IMG/VR virus record: IMGVR_UViG_3300031787_000092
Span: 1-64,000 of that record
Length of the DNA: 64,000 nt
Direction: 5' to 3' (one strand)
Origin: a virus
Made by a program: the position numbers and the translations under genes. This document shows positions 47,512 through 55,921 of this stretch, piece by piece. The first letter of the stretch is position 1, and every line of letters starts with the position of its first letter. The notes below the pieces were generated by a model. The model worked only from the letters and a program-made list of their open reading frames with translations. It did not search any database and was not told the origin of the DNA.

Positions 47512-48529
47512 ATTCTTTTTTACTTATAAATCTTTCAATTAATCTCTTTGTTTCATCTACTCCTTTAATTTTTAAGTGATCTGCAAAATCTTTAATTGGT
47601 TCTTTACCAAATAACCTACTTCTAAATTCCATACCAAACATATATGGTTGTAATTTATATGCTTCTTTATATCTTTGCATCAATCTTATTCCTGCACGAT
47701 CAAAATCAAATAAAGTACCTTGATTGTCAAATCTATTATATAAGTCAGTAAATACATCTTTATTTACAACTACTGTTTCACTCATTGGTGCAACTGAATA
47801 TAAATCAAATTCTTGTGAGAAATTATCTATACACATAACGTCCTTAAAACTCTTAGTGTAAAGAAGATTATCTCCTGTCTGTGGCAATTGAGAATAACCT
47901 TGTATAATAGTACTATTAGCATGTAGAAATTTACCTATTGTTCTTAATGGAAAATATAATTTATATTCATAACCTCCAAAATGATAAGCATAACAAGGAT
48001 CAGATTCCTTATAGAAATAAGATGGAACTAATATATTATCTTCTCTAGCTATCCAAGATTGTTGTACTGGAGATACAGAGAAAAATTCTAGTCTTTCTGG
48101 AGAAATATGATAATCTCTCCAGAAAGCGTAATCTTTTTTAGTCCAACTTCTTCTTTTAATTCTTAATTGAGCAGCTTTTCTTTTAACTTTTTGTTTAGAA
48201 CTTATGTATAAAGTAGATTGATTACCTTCTATTATACCAAAGTCAATAGCTATTCTAATTAATGCTTCTTTAAATCCTAAGTTATAGTTATACTCAACAA
48301 CATTAAAACAATCCCAATTATATTTAGCAGCTACATCATGAAATTTCCAATAACCTCTAGCATCTATATAAAAGCTACAACCAGGATTTGAATCAGTAGT
48401 CCGTAATGGATTTACAAATTGACCTCTATCTGTTGGTTCAAACCCTAGATATTTTAGAAAGATTTGTTCTTGAGAAACTTTTGAAAGTATATATTCTTTT
48501 GTAATAATTGTTGTAACATTATTAAACAT
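47489..48529 (-). CDS. DnaG-like primase (346 aa)
   Basis: The N-terminal region (NPLRTTDSNPGCSFYIDARG, then WKFHDVA and GFKEALIRIAIDFGI) matches DnaG-type primases at the zinc-finger/CHC2 position but lacks the zinc-binding Cys/His set. A TOPRIM-like core follows, with LLYTKSFKDV and D275-F-D277-R-A-G as the acidic metal site. It makes RNA primers for the phage polymerase. It lies in the replication block near helicase and polymerase genes and is shorter than bacterial DnaG because no helicase-binding C-terminal domain is evident. Confidence 0.7.
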   Translation of the reverse strand: MFNNVTTIITKEYILSKVSQEQIFLKYLGFEPTDRGQFVNPLRTTDSNPGCSFYIDARGYWKFHDVAAKYNWDCFNVVEYNYNLGFKEALIRIAIDFGIIEGNQSTLYISSKQKVKRKAAQLRIKRRSWTKKDYAFWRDYHISPERLEFFSVSPVQQSWIAREDNILVPSYFYKESDPCYAYHFGGYEYKLYFPLRTIGKFLHANSTIIQGYSQLPQTGDNLLYTKSFKDVMCIDNFSQEFDLYSVAPMSETVVVNKDVFTDLYNRFDNQGTLFDFDRAGIRLMQRYKEAYKLQPYMFGMEFRSRLFGKEPIKDFADHLKIKGVDETKRLIERFISKKEYDGRNIF

Positions 48530-48532
48530 TTA

Positions 48533-48730
48533 TTAAGTATATCTTTTATATTTTTCTTTTCCTGTTAATTTTAATTGCTGTCTAAAAGTAGGATGAATTT
48601 TAATAGCTTTTCGATAAAATGCTATAATCAGATTATCTATTCTTGTAAAATCACCTCTTTTATAAATATAGATATTATCAAATACATATCTATGTAACTT
48701 TTCTAGTATAATAGCTATGATTAGCTTCAT
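48533..48730 (-). CDS. Small basic hypothetical protein (65 aa)
   Basis: A strongly basic protein with a hydrophobic N-terminus (MKLIIAIILEKLHRY), possibly membrane-associated or nucleic-acid binding. It starts just after the terminator at 48738-48757 and lies 3 nt before the primase. No family recognised. Confidence 0.5.
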   Translation of the reverse strand: MKLIIAIILEKLHRYVFDNIYIYKRGDFTRIDNLIIAFYRKAIKIHPTFRQQLKLTGKEKYKRYT

Positions 48731-48737
48731 AAATAAA

Positions 48738-48757
48738 AGAGGAGGTTTCCCTCCTCT
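48738..48757 (-). terminator. Terminator after the 227-aa abundant-protein gene
   Basis: An 8-bp GC-rich stem (48738-48745 with 48750-48757; AGAGGAGG/CCTCCTCT) has a 4-base loop. On the minus strand it is followed by TTTTATTT. It separates 48764-49447 from the primase operon. Confidence 0.7.
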
Positions 48758-48763
48758 ATTTAA

Positions 48764-49447
48764 TTAAAATCCACTAGCATGTTCTGCTGGTGCAGAACTA
48801 AAGTCTCCTGTTGGAGCTTGTGCTCCAAATCCGTTAGTTCCAGTTCCTGCTGTAAATCCACCTCCAGCAGGTGCTTCTGCATCTGGTTGAATAGCAGATA
48901 ATACATACTTATCATATTGAGGATTAGTACTGAATTGCTTAGGATGATTTGCTGTACTGATAAATGGTGCAACTTTAGGAAGTGCAGAATATTTACCATT
49001 ATATACAACTTTCAATGCACATTCAATACCTTTAGCTTTTTGAGGTACACCTGTAGCATCTACTTGAAGTGCTGCACCTGTCATTGCAATATAATCATCC
49101 CACATCTTGTCAATATTTGCAAGACCTGAATCTGCAATTTTAATCTTCTCAAATGTAGCTTCATCAAGAAAAGCTCTAGTAATATGAGCAACTCTTGAAT
49201 GTGCTAACGTAATGTTTTTCTTAAAATTATCATCATCTAATGTCTTTCCTGCAATTACTCTATTAGGAGCAAACTCTCTATGAGCTAATTCTGCTCCTGT
49301 AGATTTTTGCTTAAAAGAGAATGTTACAGAACGATAAGATTTAGAATTTGGATCTTTATCTCTGCTTAGTTTCACTAATTCACAACCTTCTACTCTTTCA
49401 GCAGGTTTAATTACAGAAATATCAGATACTTTACTATTATCAAACAT
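48764..49447 (-). CDS. Abundant DNA-binding protein candidate with Gly-rich tail (227 aa)
   Basis: Its codon use is richer in GC-ending codons than its neighbours, and it has terminators on both sides (49477 upstream, 48738 downstream), so it is probably strongly and separately expressed. The body looks alpha/beta. The last 40 residues are a Gly/Ala/Phe-rich disordered tail (GGGFTAGTGTNGFGA and onward) ending in Gly-Phe, which recalls single-stranded DNA-binding protein tails that recruit partners. It sits between the primase and the Sak4-like ATPase. SSB function is inference; no OB-fold match was established. Confidence 0.5.
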   Translation of the reverse strand: MFDNSKVSDISVIKPAERVEGCELVKLSRDKDPNSKSYRSVTFSFKQKSTGAELAHREFAPNRVIAGKTLDDDNFKKNITLAHSRVAHITRAFLDEATFEKIKIADSGLANIDKMWDDYIAMTGAALQVDATGVPQKAKGIECALKVVYNGKYSALPKVAPFISTANHPKQFSTNPQYDKYVLSAIQPDAEAPAGGGFTAGTGTNGFGAQAPTGDFSSAPAEHASGF

Positions 49448-49476
49448 ATATTATTATTTTAAAGTTAAAAAAGATA

Positions 49477-49509
49477 GGGTAGAATAGTATTCTTACCTAC
49501 TATCTACCC
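49477..49509 (-). terminator. Terminator after the 195-aa acidic-tail gene
   Basis: GGGTAGAATAGTA (49477-49489) pairs with TACTATCTACCC (49498-49509) with one bulged base. On the minus strand the stem is followed by a TATCTTTTTT tract. Confidence 0.7.
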
Positions 49510-49538
49510 TTGTAAAGTCCACAAACTTTACTTAAATA

Positions 49539-50126
49539 TTAGCTCCAATCATCAGCAGCAACTACAGGAGCAGCAACTTTAGGTTGTTCAGCTACAGGAG
49601 CAGCTTCAATTTTTTCAACTGGAGTAACTGCTTTAGGTTTTGCAGCACCAACTGAAAGTTTAAATGCTTCAATTACAGGAACACCTTTGATTGTTACATT
49701 AGTTCCTACTGATTCAAGATCAAGAAATTGATTCTCTCCTACTTTTTTAGTATCAATAAGACCTAGAGCTTCAATTGCAAGCTCAAATTTAGGAGATTTG
49801 AAGTTCTTAACTTTCTTACCATCTTTGCTTTTCTTAGATAGTTTAAGAATAGATGCATTTTCATCAGATACAAGTGCAAGAATAGTAGTTCCATCTGGTG
49901 CTGTAAATTGACGTAAGCCATTTACATCAAGATTCATAGTGTTCCAACGAGAATTGGAGATATAGAAACGTCCTTCAATCGTTTCACTTACTGTTCCATC
50001 TTCCATCTTTTGCTTCTTAACTGCCCTACGGTATTTAAGATTGTCAAATGATTGCTCTCTTAGAAGAGTGTACCCACCTTTTCTTTCGTGAGAATTGTCT
50101 ACTGATTCAAATTGTGAAAAATCCAT
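49539..50126 (-). CDS. Abundant protein candidate with Ala/Pro linker and acidic tip (195 aa)
   Basis: Residues 1-150 form a globular, Lys-rich body (GRFYISNSRWNTMNLDVNG and nearby strands). A disordered Ala/Pro/Val linker follows, and the protein ends ADDWS, an acidic-aromatic tip like that of SSB proteins. The gene has its own 78-base upstream gap with a TAAACTAAAC leader (50131-50140) and its own terminator. It is probably a DNA-binding or recombination accessory next to the Sak4-like ATPase, but the family is not recognised. Confidence 0.5.
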   Translation of the reverse strand: MDFSQFESVDNSHERKGGYTLLREQSFDNLKYRRAVKKQKMEDGTVSETIEGRFYISNSRWNTMNLDVNGLRQFTAPDGTTILALVSDENASILKLSKKSKDGKKVKNFKSPKFELAIEALGLIDTKKVGENQFLDLESVGTNVTIKGVPVIEAFKLSVGAAKPKAVTPVEKIEAAPVAEQPKVAAPVVAADDWS

Positions 50127-50130
50127 AATT

Positions 50131-50140
50131 GTTTAGTTTA
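50131..50140 (-). promoter_or_regulatory. TAAACTAAAC leader motif (minus strand)
   Basis: On the minus strand, TAAACTAAAC lies 4 bases before the ATG at 50126. The arrangement matches that before the + strand gene at 490. Confidence 0.35.
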
Positions 50141-50204
50141 GATTGTTTAAAATTTTTAGTTGATTATTCCATAAAGATAAGCCTTGTTCAGAACTTTTCC
50201 AAAA

Positions 50205-50855
50205 TTACTTACTAAATTCTGTAATTTTTTCTAAAACTAAATTGCAATCATTATCAATTACACTTACGTTTTGTCCAAAAATATCAGGAGGAGTCTTAGC
50301 TGAATTTATGCCATCGGCTTGTAAAGTGAAAAAATGTTTGGCTTTTGTCTCACCAAATTCAACTTTAGATTCTGCATAGATAACAATAGTATAGTCTTTT
50401 TCTATAAAACCTGACCACTCATTACCTTTTACTTTAGCACGTTTCTTCTTCATTCCTCCAACTTCATCAGTTAGAACTTCATAATGAGCAACTACAAATA
50501 CAGGTTTTTGTACTTTCTTAATATAATCATTAAGTTTTCCTATTTGCTCATTATAATAACTCCAAATTTCAAAACCAGTTTTAGTAGCTCTAGCTTGTAA
50601 TAGAAGTAAATCTATATAAGCTGAGAAACTATCTAATATGATACAATCTATGTTTGGATTACTACTTCCTTTTTGTAAAAATGTAAGTACATCTTGAGGT
50701 GTACTAGGAATAGCTGTATTTTCAAAAGAACCTTTAAATGGAAGTGGTTTATTTTCTACATTTATAAATAATGTAGTCTTTCTATTCATGTTTCTAAATG
50801 AATAAGTTTTACCTCCACCAGATTCTCCTATTAATAATATTTTATAATGATACAT
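50205..50855 (-). CDS. Sak4-like RecA-fold ATPase (216 aa)
   Basis: A Walker A motif GESGGGKT (K16) starts close to the N-terminus, followed by a Walker B-like CIILDSFSAY and a VFVVAHYEVL segment. The short RecA core without extra domains is typical of Sak4-type phage recombination ATPases (AAA_24). It would act with a single-strand annealing or binding protein in recombination or replication restart. It lies 2 nt from the DnaB-like helicase gene, consistent with a joint transcript. Confidence 0.7.
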   Translation of the reverse strand: MYHYKILLIGESGGGKTYSFRNMNRKTTLFINVENKPLPFKGSFENTAIPSTPQDVLTFLQKGSSNPNIDCIILDSFSAYIDLLLLQARATKTGFEIWSYYNEQIGKLNDYIKKVQKPVFVVAHYEVLTDEVGGMKKKRAKVKGNEWSGFIEKDYTIVIYAESKVEFGETKAKHFFTLQADGINSAKTPPDIFGQNVSVIDNDCNLVLEKITEFSK

Positions 50856-50857
50856 AT

Positions 50858-51898
50858 TTACCAGTTATTTTCAAGTGTATTTGATTCATTAATTTGCTTA
50901 TTTACTGCTTCATTCATAGGTGTTAGACCAGTTGGTTTGTTTTGATTAAAATCATAATCATATATTCTATTATGAGCAAGATTATGTTTCATAGCAATAT
51001 TACCTGTCCAACCATCTCTATTCTTTATAATACATTCAAGTAACAAATCATCAGGTTTAGATGGGTTATTTTTATCTATACCAGTTGGAATTTTTTCAAA
51101 TGTTTCTAATCCATACATTCCAGGTCTATGAAGTGCCATAACTATGTCACTACATTGACCTATAGAATCTGAACCAAATAAGTCAGATAAAACCGGAGTA
51201 GATGTACCTAGTTGATTTCTAGAAACTCCAGTTTCAATTGATCTGTTCATTTGTGATAAGAATATATTGATCATATCAAATCTATTCTTTATTCTAATTC
51301 CTGCCAACATAAGACCACTTATTAATTCTTCTTCTTTAGATTCATTTTCTTTTAAAACTAATCTAACATGGTCAAATATATTAACTATAGTATATCCAGG
51401 ATATTGACCTTGAATTTGTTCTTTTTTAGCTTCCCAATTTTTAACAGTTGTTGGTCTTGTATTAATAAAAATAGGTAATCCTTTAAATGTATCAGCAATA
51501 GCTTTTAATTGATTAACTCGTTCTTCTGAAAGTTTTCTTTTATAATCTAGTATATTCTTAACTTCAATTTCTCCTTGTCTACTTATAAATCTAAGCATAT
51601 TAGAAGTTTCAGTCATTTCCCAACTATCATATAAGATAATTATCTTATTTACATAATGAGAATTTAAACTAGGATTACAAAAGTCATACATATCAGAGAT
51701 TATTTTTGCAGTTTTACCTACACCTAATCTTGCAGCTATTGTAATTTGGTTAGATGGAAAATACCCCATCAGATGTTCTTGTTCTTTCTTAGAAGAAGTA
51801 ATTAAAGGTTTTAACTCTCCACTTCTGTATTGATCTATTTTTCTCTTAGTATCTTCAACTACAGTAGATATATGTTTATAATCTTCGATTTTTATCAT
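50858..51898 (-). CDS. DnaB-like replicative helicase (346 aa)
   Basis: A Walker A motif ARLGVGKT (K62) lies in the segment HLMGYFPSNQITIAARLG, followed by a Walker B-like VNIFDHV near residue 167 and a FLSQMNRSIE motif with Gln and Arg, as in the DnaB/gp41 RecA-like domain. The N-terminal DnaB domain is absent; only about 40 residues precede the core. It unwinds the fork ahead of the phage polymerase. The gene overlaps the DnaD-like gene by 4 nt, as expected for a helicase and its loader. Confidence 0.8.
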   Translation of the reverse strand: MIKIEDYKHISTVVEDTKRKIDQYRSGELKPLITSSKKEQEHLMGYFPSNQITIAARLGVGKTAKIISDMYDFCNPSLNSHYVNKIIILYDSWEMTETSNMLRFISRQGEIEVKNILDYKRKLSEERVNQLKAIADTFKGLPIFINTRPTTVKNWEAKKEQIQGQYPGYTIVNIFDHVRLVLKENESKEEELISGLMLAGIRIKNRFDMINIFLSQMNRSIETGVSRNQLGTSTPVLSDLFGSDSIGQCSDIVMALHRPGMYGLETFEKIPTGIDKNNPSKPDDLLLECIIKNRDGWTGNIAMKHNLAHNRIYDYDFNQNKPTGLTPMNEAVNKQINESNTLENNW

Positions 51899-52485
51899 AC
51901 TAATTTAGATACTTTAACATCTTCTACATTTTCCCATTGTCTAGAACCAATATACTTTTCAATACCCATAAAAGCATATCTATTAACAGACTTATGTATT
52001 TCTAATTTACTAAGTACTTCTTTATGTCTCCTTTTACTGTTCTTGATTAGACGAATATACTTTTCTTTTAATTCTTCATAATCTCCAGTTTTAGATGGAT
52101 ATTCTATACCATTAATATACATCATCTTAGGATATGCTTGCCACAACTCTTCAAACATATCTCCTTCTTCATCTAAAAATCCTTCTTTAAACTTGTCATT
52201 AACAATGTAGTTATCTAAAGAATATTCATCTCTCTTGTCTACAAAAACATGAGTTATAAATCCTCTATCAATAAGATCGTCAAGTTCAGTTTTAAATAAC
52301 TTTTTACCTACTGAATTAACACCTTTATGGATTAAATAGTTTCCTATTACACCTATTTCTTCATTAATTCTGATAATAGTAGCAGTATCTTTCTTATATA
52401 TAAGAAGACAAATAGCGAACTGATTAAATGTTATCTTGTGCTTGCATAAAAAGTCTATTGTTTCTTTGTCTATTTCGTATAACAT
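51895..52485 (-). CDS. DnaD-like replication/loader protein candidate (196 aa)
   Basis: The N-terminal half (TFNQFAICLLIYKKD, then LIDRGFI) reads like a winged helix. The C-terminal helical segment (YAFMGIEKYIGSRQWENVED) resembles the end of DnaD-type domains that bind DNA and load helicase. Its end overlaps the helicase start by 4 nt. The loader role is inferred from this arrangement. Confidence 0.45.
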   Translation of the reverse strand: MLYEIDKETIDFLCKHKITFNQFAICLLIYKKDTATIIRINEEIGVIGNYLIHKGVNSVGKKLFKTELDDLIDRGFITHVFVDKRDEYSLDNYIVNDKFKEGFLDEEGDMFEELWQAYPKMMYINGIEYPSKTGDYEELKEKYIRLIKNSKRRHKEVLSKLEIHKSVNRYAFMGIEKYIGSRQWENVEDVKVSKLV

Positions 52486-52659
52486 TTATATTCCATTTAT
52501 GTGATCATCGGGATATACCAATAATTCTTCTTGAACTTGTTGACCTAGCAACAACTCCAAACTATTTTGTATCTCTATTTTTTCATAATCATGATTAAAG
52601 GTTTCTTTTAATTGTTGTTTATAAAAATCTATATCACTAAAATCTGGAATTAAATCCAT
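52486..52659 (-). CDS. Small acidic hypothetical protein (57 aa)
   Basis: A longer frame from 52731 would overlap the SF2 helicase by 71 nt. The Met at 52659 lies immediately after the helicase TAG stop and is preferred. The product is acidic (MDLIPDFSDIDFYK start) and ends next to the DnaD-like gene. No family recognised. Confidence 0.5.
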   Translation of the reverse strand: MDLIPDFSDIDFYKQQLKETFNHDYEKIEIQNSLELLLGQQVQEELLVYPDDHINGI

Positions 52660-52660
52660 A

Positions 52661-54214
52661 CTAACTATCAATCCTGCTAACTCCAGATTCAATGTTTGAT
52701 TGTTCAATAATAATCTCTTCGTCTGGCTCATAATTTGTTTTGAGTTGTATTGTTTGATTTATATTTATATCATTTATTGATGATACATTTATAACTGTCT
52801 TACCTTCTTGACTAGATCGTAACCACTTCTCTTCTTGAGTACCTTCCATATATAAACATATATTTAAAGCTCTCTTATTTGGATTCTCATAATCTAATCT
52901 TCCACTTCTTCCATTTCTTTGAGTACCTTGTCTAGCTTTAGAACTATATGCACATTGTAAAGTCATAGATACATTTGGTATATCTACTCCTTCATCCATA
53001 GCTCTTACAGTTGATATTGCTCTTGTAGGATCATTAGGATCAATAAATCGTTTTAATGCTAAATTTTTACGTTTAGCAGTACCTAGTATAGTATATCCAT
53101 CTGCTACTAATTTCTTTTTATGAACAGCATCAGTAACTTCAATCTCTTGTCCATCTTTAATACCTATAGTTTTTAAATTAGTATGGTAAGATACACAAAT
53201 TTCTGGAATTAAACTAGTTAATTTGTCTGCAAATGCAGAAGTTTCTGAGAAAACAATGGTTTGTAACGGAAACTTTTTAATAATATCTACAGCATATTTC
53301 AACTTAGAAGGAAAATTCTGCCACATGTTCTTACGTTCATGTATAACAGCCATACATTGAGCAGCATTTCTAGCTATATTAGTTGGAGAATATGGATGCT
53401 TAGGATTTCCATCATAATTATTTACTCTTGCTAATTCAGCTATCCATTCAGTAGAAGTTTTCTTACCAAGATAAGTACCATTTCTAAGTTTAACAGACAT
53501 TTTAACACCTTTTCCAGCATTACATGCTTTAACTAGATCAAATTCATGTTGAAATCTACCAAAATAATACTTAAACTTCTCATTTATCTTAGTATTAAAT
53601 TCTTGATCTTCAACTGATAAAGGAATGGCTAAGTTATAAATAGAACTAGGAGCTACATAACCATTAACTTGAGCATCTCTTTCTGTAACTGTATAAACAA
53701 TAGGTATATTAAGTGATGCTAGGAAGTCCTTCTCCTTTTTCGATAAGGTAGCAGAACAGCCCATGAAAAACTTAAATTTAGTTATAGACAATACAGTAGA
53801 AAAAAATTGAGAATCTGTATTGCAAATTCTGTGCAATTCATCTACACATAATAAATCACATTCCCAATTTTTATGTTTTACAAATGTATTAATTACAAAT
53901 ACTCTAAGATTTTTTAGATTATGTTTCTGAATATGACCTTCAATAAATATTTTATTACCATTATCATCTTCATGGTAATATCCTATCCAATCTTGTAATA
54001 ATTTTGTTGTTGGAACTATAACAATTGCATGTCTGTCATTATATCTACTATTCATGAATTTAATAGCAAGTATAATAACGTATGTTTTACCCCATCCAGT
54101 TACACATTCAAGAGCACCTATAGCAGGTCTAAGTATTCCATTTATTTCCTTACCTTTTCTCCAAGCTTCAAATGCAGATTGTTGACTTGCAAGTCTTATA
54201 GGATCAAGTTTCAT
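52661..54214 (-). CDS. SF2 DNA/RNA helicase (517 aa)
   Basis: Walker A is VTGWGKT (K43), the DEAH-type box is DELH (125-128), motif III is SAT (154-156), and motif VI is QRNGRSGR near residue 440. The order is that of UvsW/RAD25-like superfamily 2 helicases. An insertion of roughly 100 residues lies between the two RecA lobes. Probable roles are fork regression, recombination or origin transition, as for T4 UvsW. It overlaps the macro-domain gene by 4 nt. Confidence 0.8.
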   Translation of the reverse strand: MKLDPIRLASQQSAFEAWRKGKEINGILRPAIGALECVTGWGKTYVIILAIKFMNSRYNDRHAIVIVPTTKLLQDWIGYYHEDDNGNKIFIEGHIQKHNLKNLRVFVINTFVKHKNWECDLLCVDELHRICNTDSQFFSTVLSITKFKFFMGCSATLSKKEKDFLASLNIPIVYTVTERDAQVNGYVAPSSIYNLAIPLSVEDQEFNTKINEKFKYYFGRFQHEFDLVKACNAGKGVKMSVKLRNGTYLGKKTSTEWIAELARVNNYDGNPKHPYSPTNIARNAAQCMAVIHERKNMWQNFPSKLKYAVDIIKKFPLQTIVFSETSAFADKLTSLIPEICVSYHTNLKTIGIKDGQEIEVTDAVHKKKLVADGYTILGTAKRKNLALKRFIDPNDPTRAISTVRAMDEGVDIPNVSMTLQCAYSSKARQGTQRNGRSGRLDYENPNKRALNICLYMEGTQEEKWLRSSQEGKTVINVSSINDININQTIQLKTNYEPDEEIIIEQSNIESGVSRIDS

Positions 54215-54663
54215 TTTTTATAATTAACAATTGTAGTATTATATTTACCTAAATGCTTTTCTATAACTTTATAAATATCATCCCAATTACCTCCTCCTAT
54301 ACCAGCACCAATATAAGGTAAACCAATTCTATGAGTAGTAAGTTGATTGTTATGTACAAATTTTCTAAGACTTAAATCTAAAGCAGATAATTCAAAATTA
54401 TTTCCAGGAGCATGTTGAGTATATAAATTAATAATAGTTGTACAAGATTCTTTGTTAAAAGCAAAAGTATAACTTCCAAGTTTCATTATACTACCTAATA
54501 CTGTCTTTTTATCAACTATATAAGCTTCTGGAAATTTATTTTTAATTTGTAAAGCTATACCTGCACCCATAGTACAAAAACAATTACAACCATGCATTAT
54601 ATAATCAAAGTAACCCTCTGAAGTAAGCTTCAGAAGGTCACCATTAATTGTTTTTAAACTCAT
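54211..54663 (-). CDS. Macro-domain (ADP-ribose binding/hydrolase) protein (150 aa)
   Basis: Shows the macro-domain signature: INGDLLKL near residue 6, HGCNCFCTMGAGIALQI at about residues 25-41, and IGLPYIGAGIGGGNWDDI near residue 112 (the phosphate loop). It resembles Poa1-type proteins that bind or hydrolyse ADP-ribose-1''-phosphate or remove ADP-ribose. In a phage it may reverse ADP-ribosylation or clear NAD-derived defence signals. It is tightly packed between the SF2 helicase and the amidoligase-like gene (4-nt overlaps on both sides). Confidence 0.75.
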   Translation of the reverse strand: MSLKTINGDLLKLTSEGYFDYIMHGCNCFCTMGAGIALQIKNKFPEAYIVDKKTVLGSIMKLGSYTFAFNKESCTTIINLYTQHAPGNNFELSALDLSLRKFVHNNQLTTHRIGLPYIGAGIGGGNWDDIYKVIEKHLGKYNTTIVNYKK

Positions 54664-55484
54664 ATAAATTTCTTTACTCGTGATTTAATTGTAATAGTAG
54701 CAGTAGAATAGTCAGTAGAAACAACATCAAAAGCTTTTAGATTTTTCTCTAGTTCTTTTACTGCACTTCTCATAGTTTCTATTTTAGTTTCTAATTGAGT
54801 TAAATTAGATATTTTAAGATGTAATAGAATTTTAGAAGTGTCAATAGGTTGAAAATGATCTTTTAGATGTTCAGTTACAAAACTTTCTCCTAATTCTATT
54901 TGTTTTAATTTTTTTACTATTCTATTACCATCTAATATGCGTTTAATTATAGTTGAATAATCAAAAGTCATTTCACCTATTCTTATTTCAATAGTATAAA
55001 ATTCAGTTGAAAAATGACACCAACATCTAATTAAATCGCATTTAGCATCATTAGATGTAGTATCTTTTGCAGTTTCCCAACGAGCTAAATCATCTATTAT
55101 CCAATTATTATTCCTATTAATTACTTGTTTAGTATGTAATTTCTTTGAAGTTTCTGTACAGTCAATATGATAGTGTATTCCGCTTCCAAGATTTAAACTA
55201 CAATATTTAGGTAATTCTTGACAAATATTATATAAACAAATAATTCCTCTTAGTCCATTAGGTATTCTAAATCTTTTTTCACAAGAATCACAATTAACTG
55301 CCATAATATCAGGAATCTTTTCAAATATACTTTCATCAAAATTATCTAATGAATTGCATTCTATTTCTATTCCTGTTGAATATGGCAGTTGATTGTTTAT
55401 AAAGTCTATAGAATTTTTATCTTTAATAGCTAATAGTACTATTGGATTATTATTTATTAAATCTAATAAAAATTCTTTATCCAT
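54660..55484 (-). CDS. Amidoligase-like protein (COOH-NH2 ligase fold candidate, 274 aa)
   Basis: Three motifs occur in the order expected for the Amidoligase_2 family: GIEIE with E40 and E42, GIHYHID with H104, H106 and D108, and TIEIRIGEMTFD with E166 and R168. Members have a glutamine-synthetase-like fold and are thought to form amide or peptide bonds with ATP. A CDSCEKRFRIPNG segment near residue 65 is an added Cys pair. The phage substrate is unknown; options include modification of a host protein or the cell wall. The assignment is from motif pattern only. Confidence 0.5.
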   Translation of the reverse strand: MDKEFLLDLINNNPIVLLAIKDKNSIDFINNQLPYSTGIEIECNSLDNFDESIFEKIPDIMAVNCDSCEKRFRIPNGLRGIICLYNICQELPKYCSLNLGSGIHYHIDCTETSKKLHTKQVINRNNNWIIDDLARWETAKDTTSNDAKCDLIRCWCHFSTEFYTIEIRIGEMTFDYSTIIKRILDGNRIVKKLKQIELGESFVTEHLKDHFQPIDTSKILLHLKISNLTQLETKIETMRSAVKELEKNLKAFDVVSTDYSTATITIKSRVKKFI

Positions 55485-55921
55485 TAATTGTATTTTTCAC
55501 CATTCCAAACTTTTCCAGTTACAGGATGAACATACCCTACATATCTTGAATATCTGGTAAGTTCTTGTACTTGGACTAATTGCTCTTGTTTAACTTCTTC
55601 TTTCTGTTCAACAATTTTCTCAACAGCCTGAACTACATTAGTAATTGCTTCACTTTTTTCTGTAATTTCTTTTTTAGCATTTTTTTCTTTATTCTTTAAC
55701 TGCTTTTTAACAACAAGTAATTCTTGTTTAGCTTTTTCTTCTTTAGGTTTAAGTAAAGAAAGAATTTTCTTCAATCTATTTTGAGAATTTTTTAAATTGT
55801 AAGCAGATATTTCCTTTTTGATTAGGGTTCTAGCCTCTGAATCCGGTTTAATAGTGTACTTTTTCTTATCTACTATTGCAGTAAAATAAGCACCTGCTGA
55901 TTGTGATTTAATTTGCGACAT
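55484..55921 (-). CDS. Coiled-coil hypothetical protein (145 aa)
   Basis: A Lys/Glu/Gln-rich helix covers about residues 45-115. A short C-terminal globular end follows (RYSRYVGYVHPVTGKVWNGE), which resembles a small conserved tail motif. It overlaps the GHKL gene by 14 nt and the amidoligase-like gene by 1 nt, so it is probably a partner or adaptor of one of them. Confidence 0.5.
   Translation of the reverse strand: MSQIKSQSAGAYFTAIVDKKKYTIKPDSEARTLIKKEISAYNLKNSQNRLKKILSLLKPKEEKAKQELLVVKKQLKNKEKNAKKEITEKSEAITNVVQAVEKIVEQKEEVKQEQLVQVQELTRYSRYVGYVHPVTGKVWNGEKYN

Noticed and set aside
48917-49129. Cysteine-rich ORF on the + strand
   Set aside because: It is antisense to the 227-aa gene, which has the better codon use, its own terminators and a plausible tail.
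50200-50207. TAATTTTG on the minus strand as a promoter for the 195-aa gene
   Set aside because: It fits TAnnTTTG but overlaps the preceding stop codon, lacks a spaced -33 element, and such matches are frequent by chance in AT-rich DNA.
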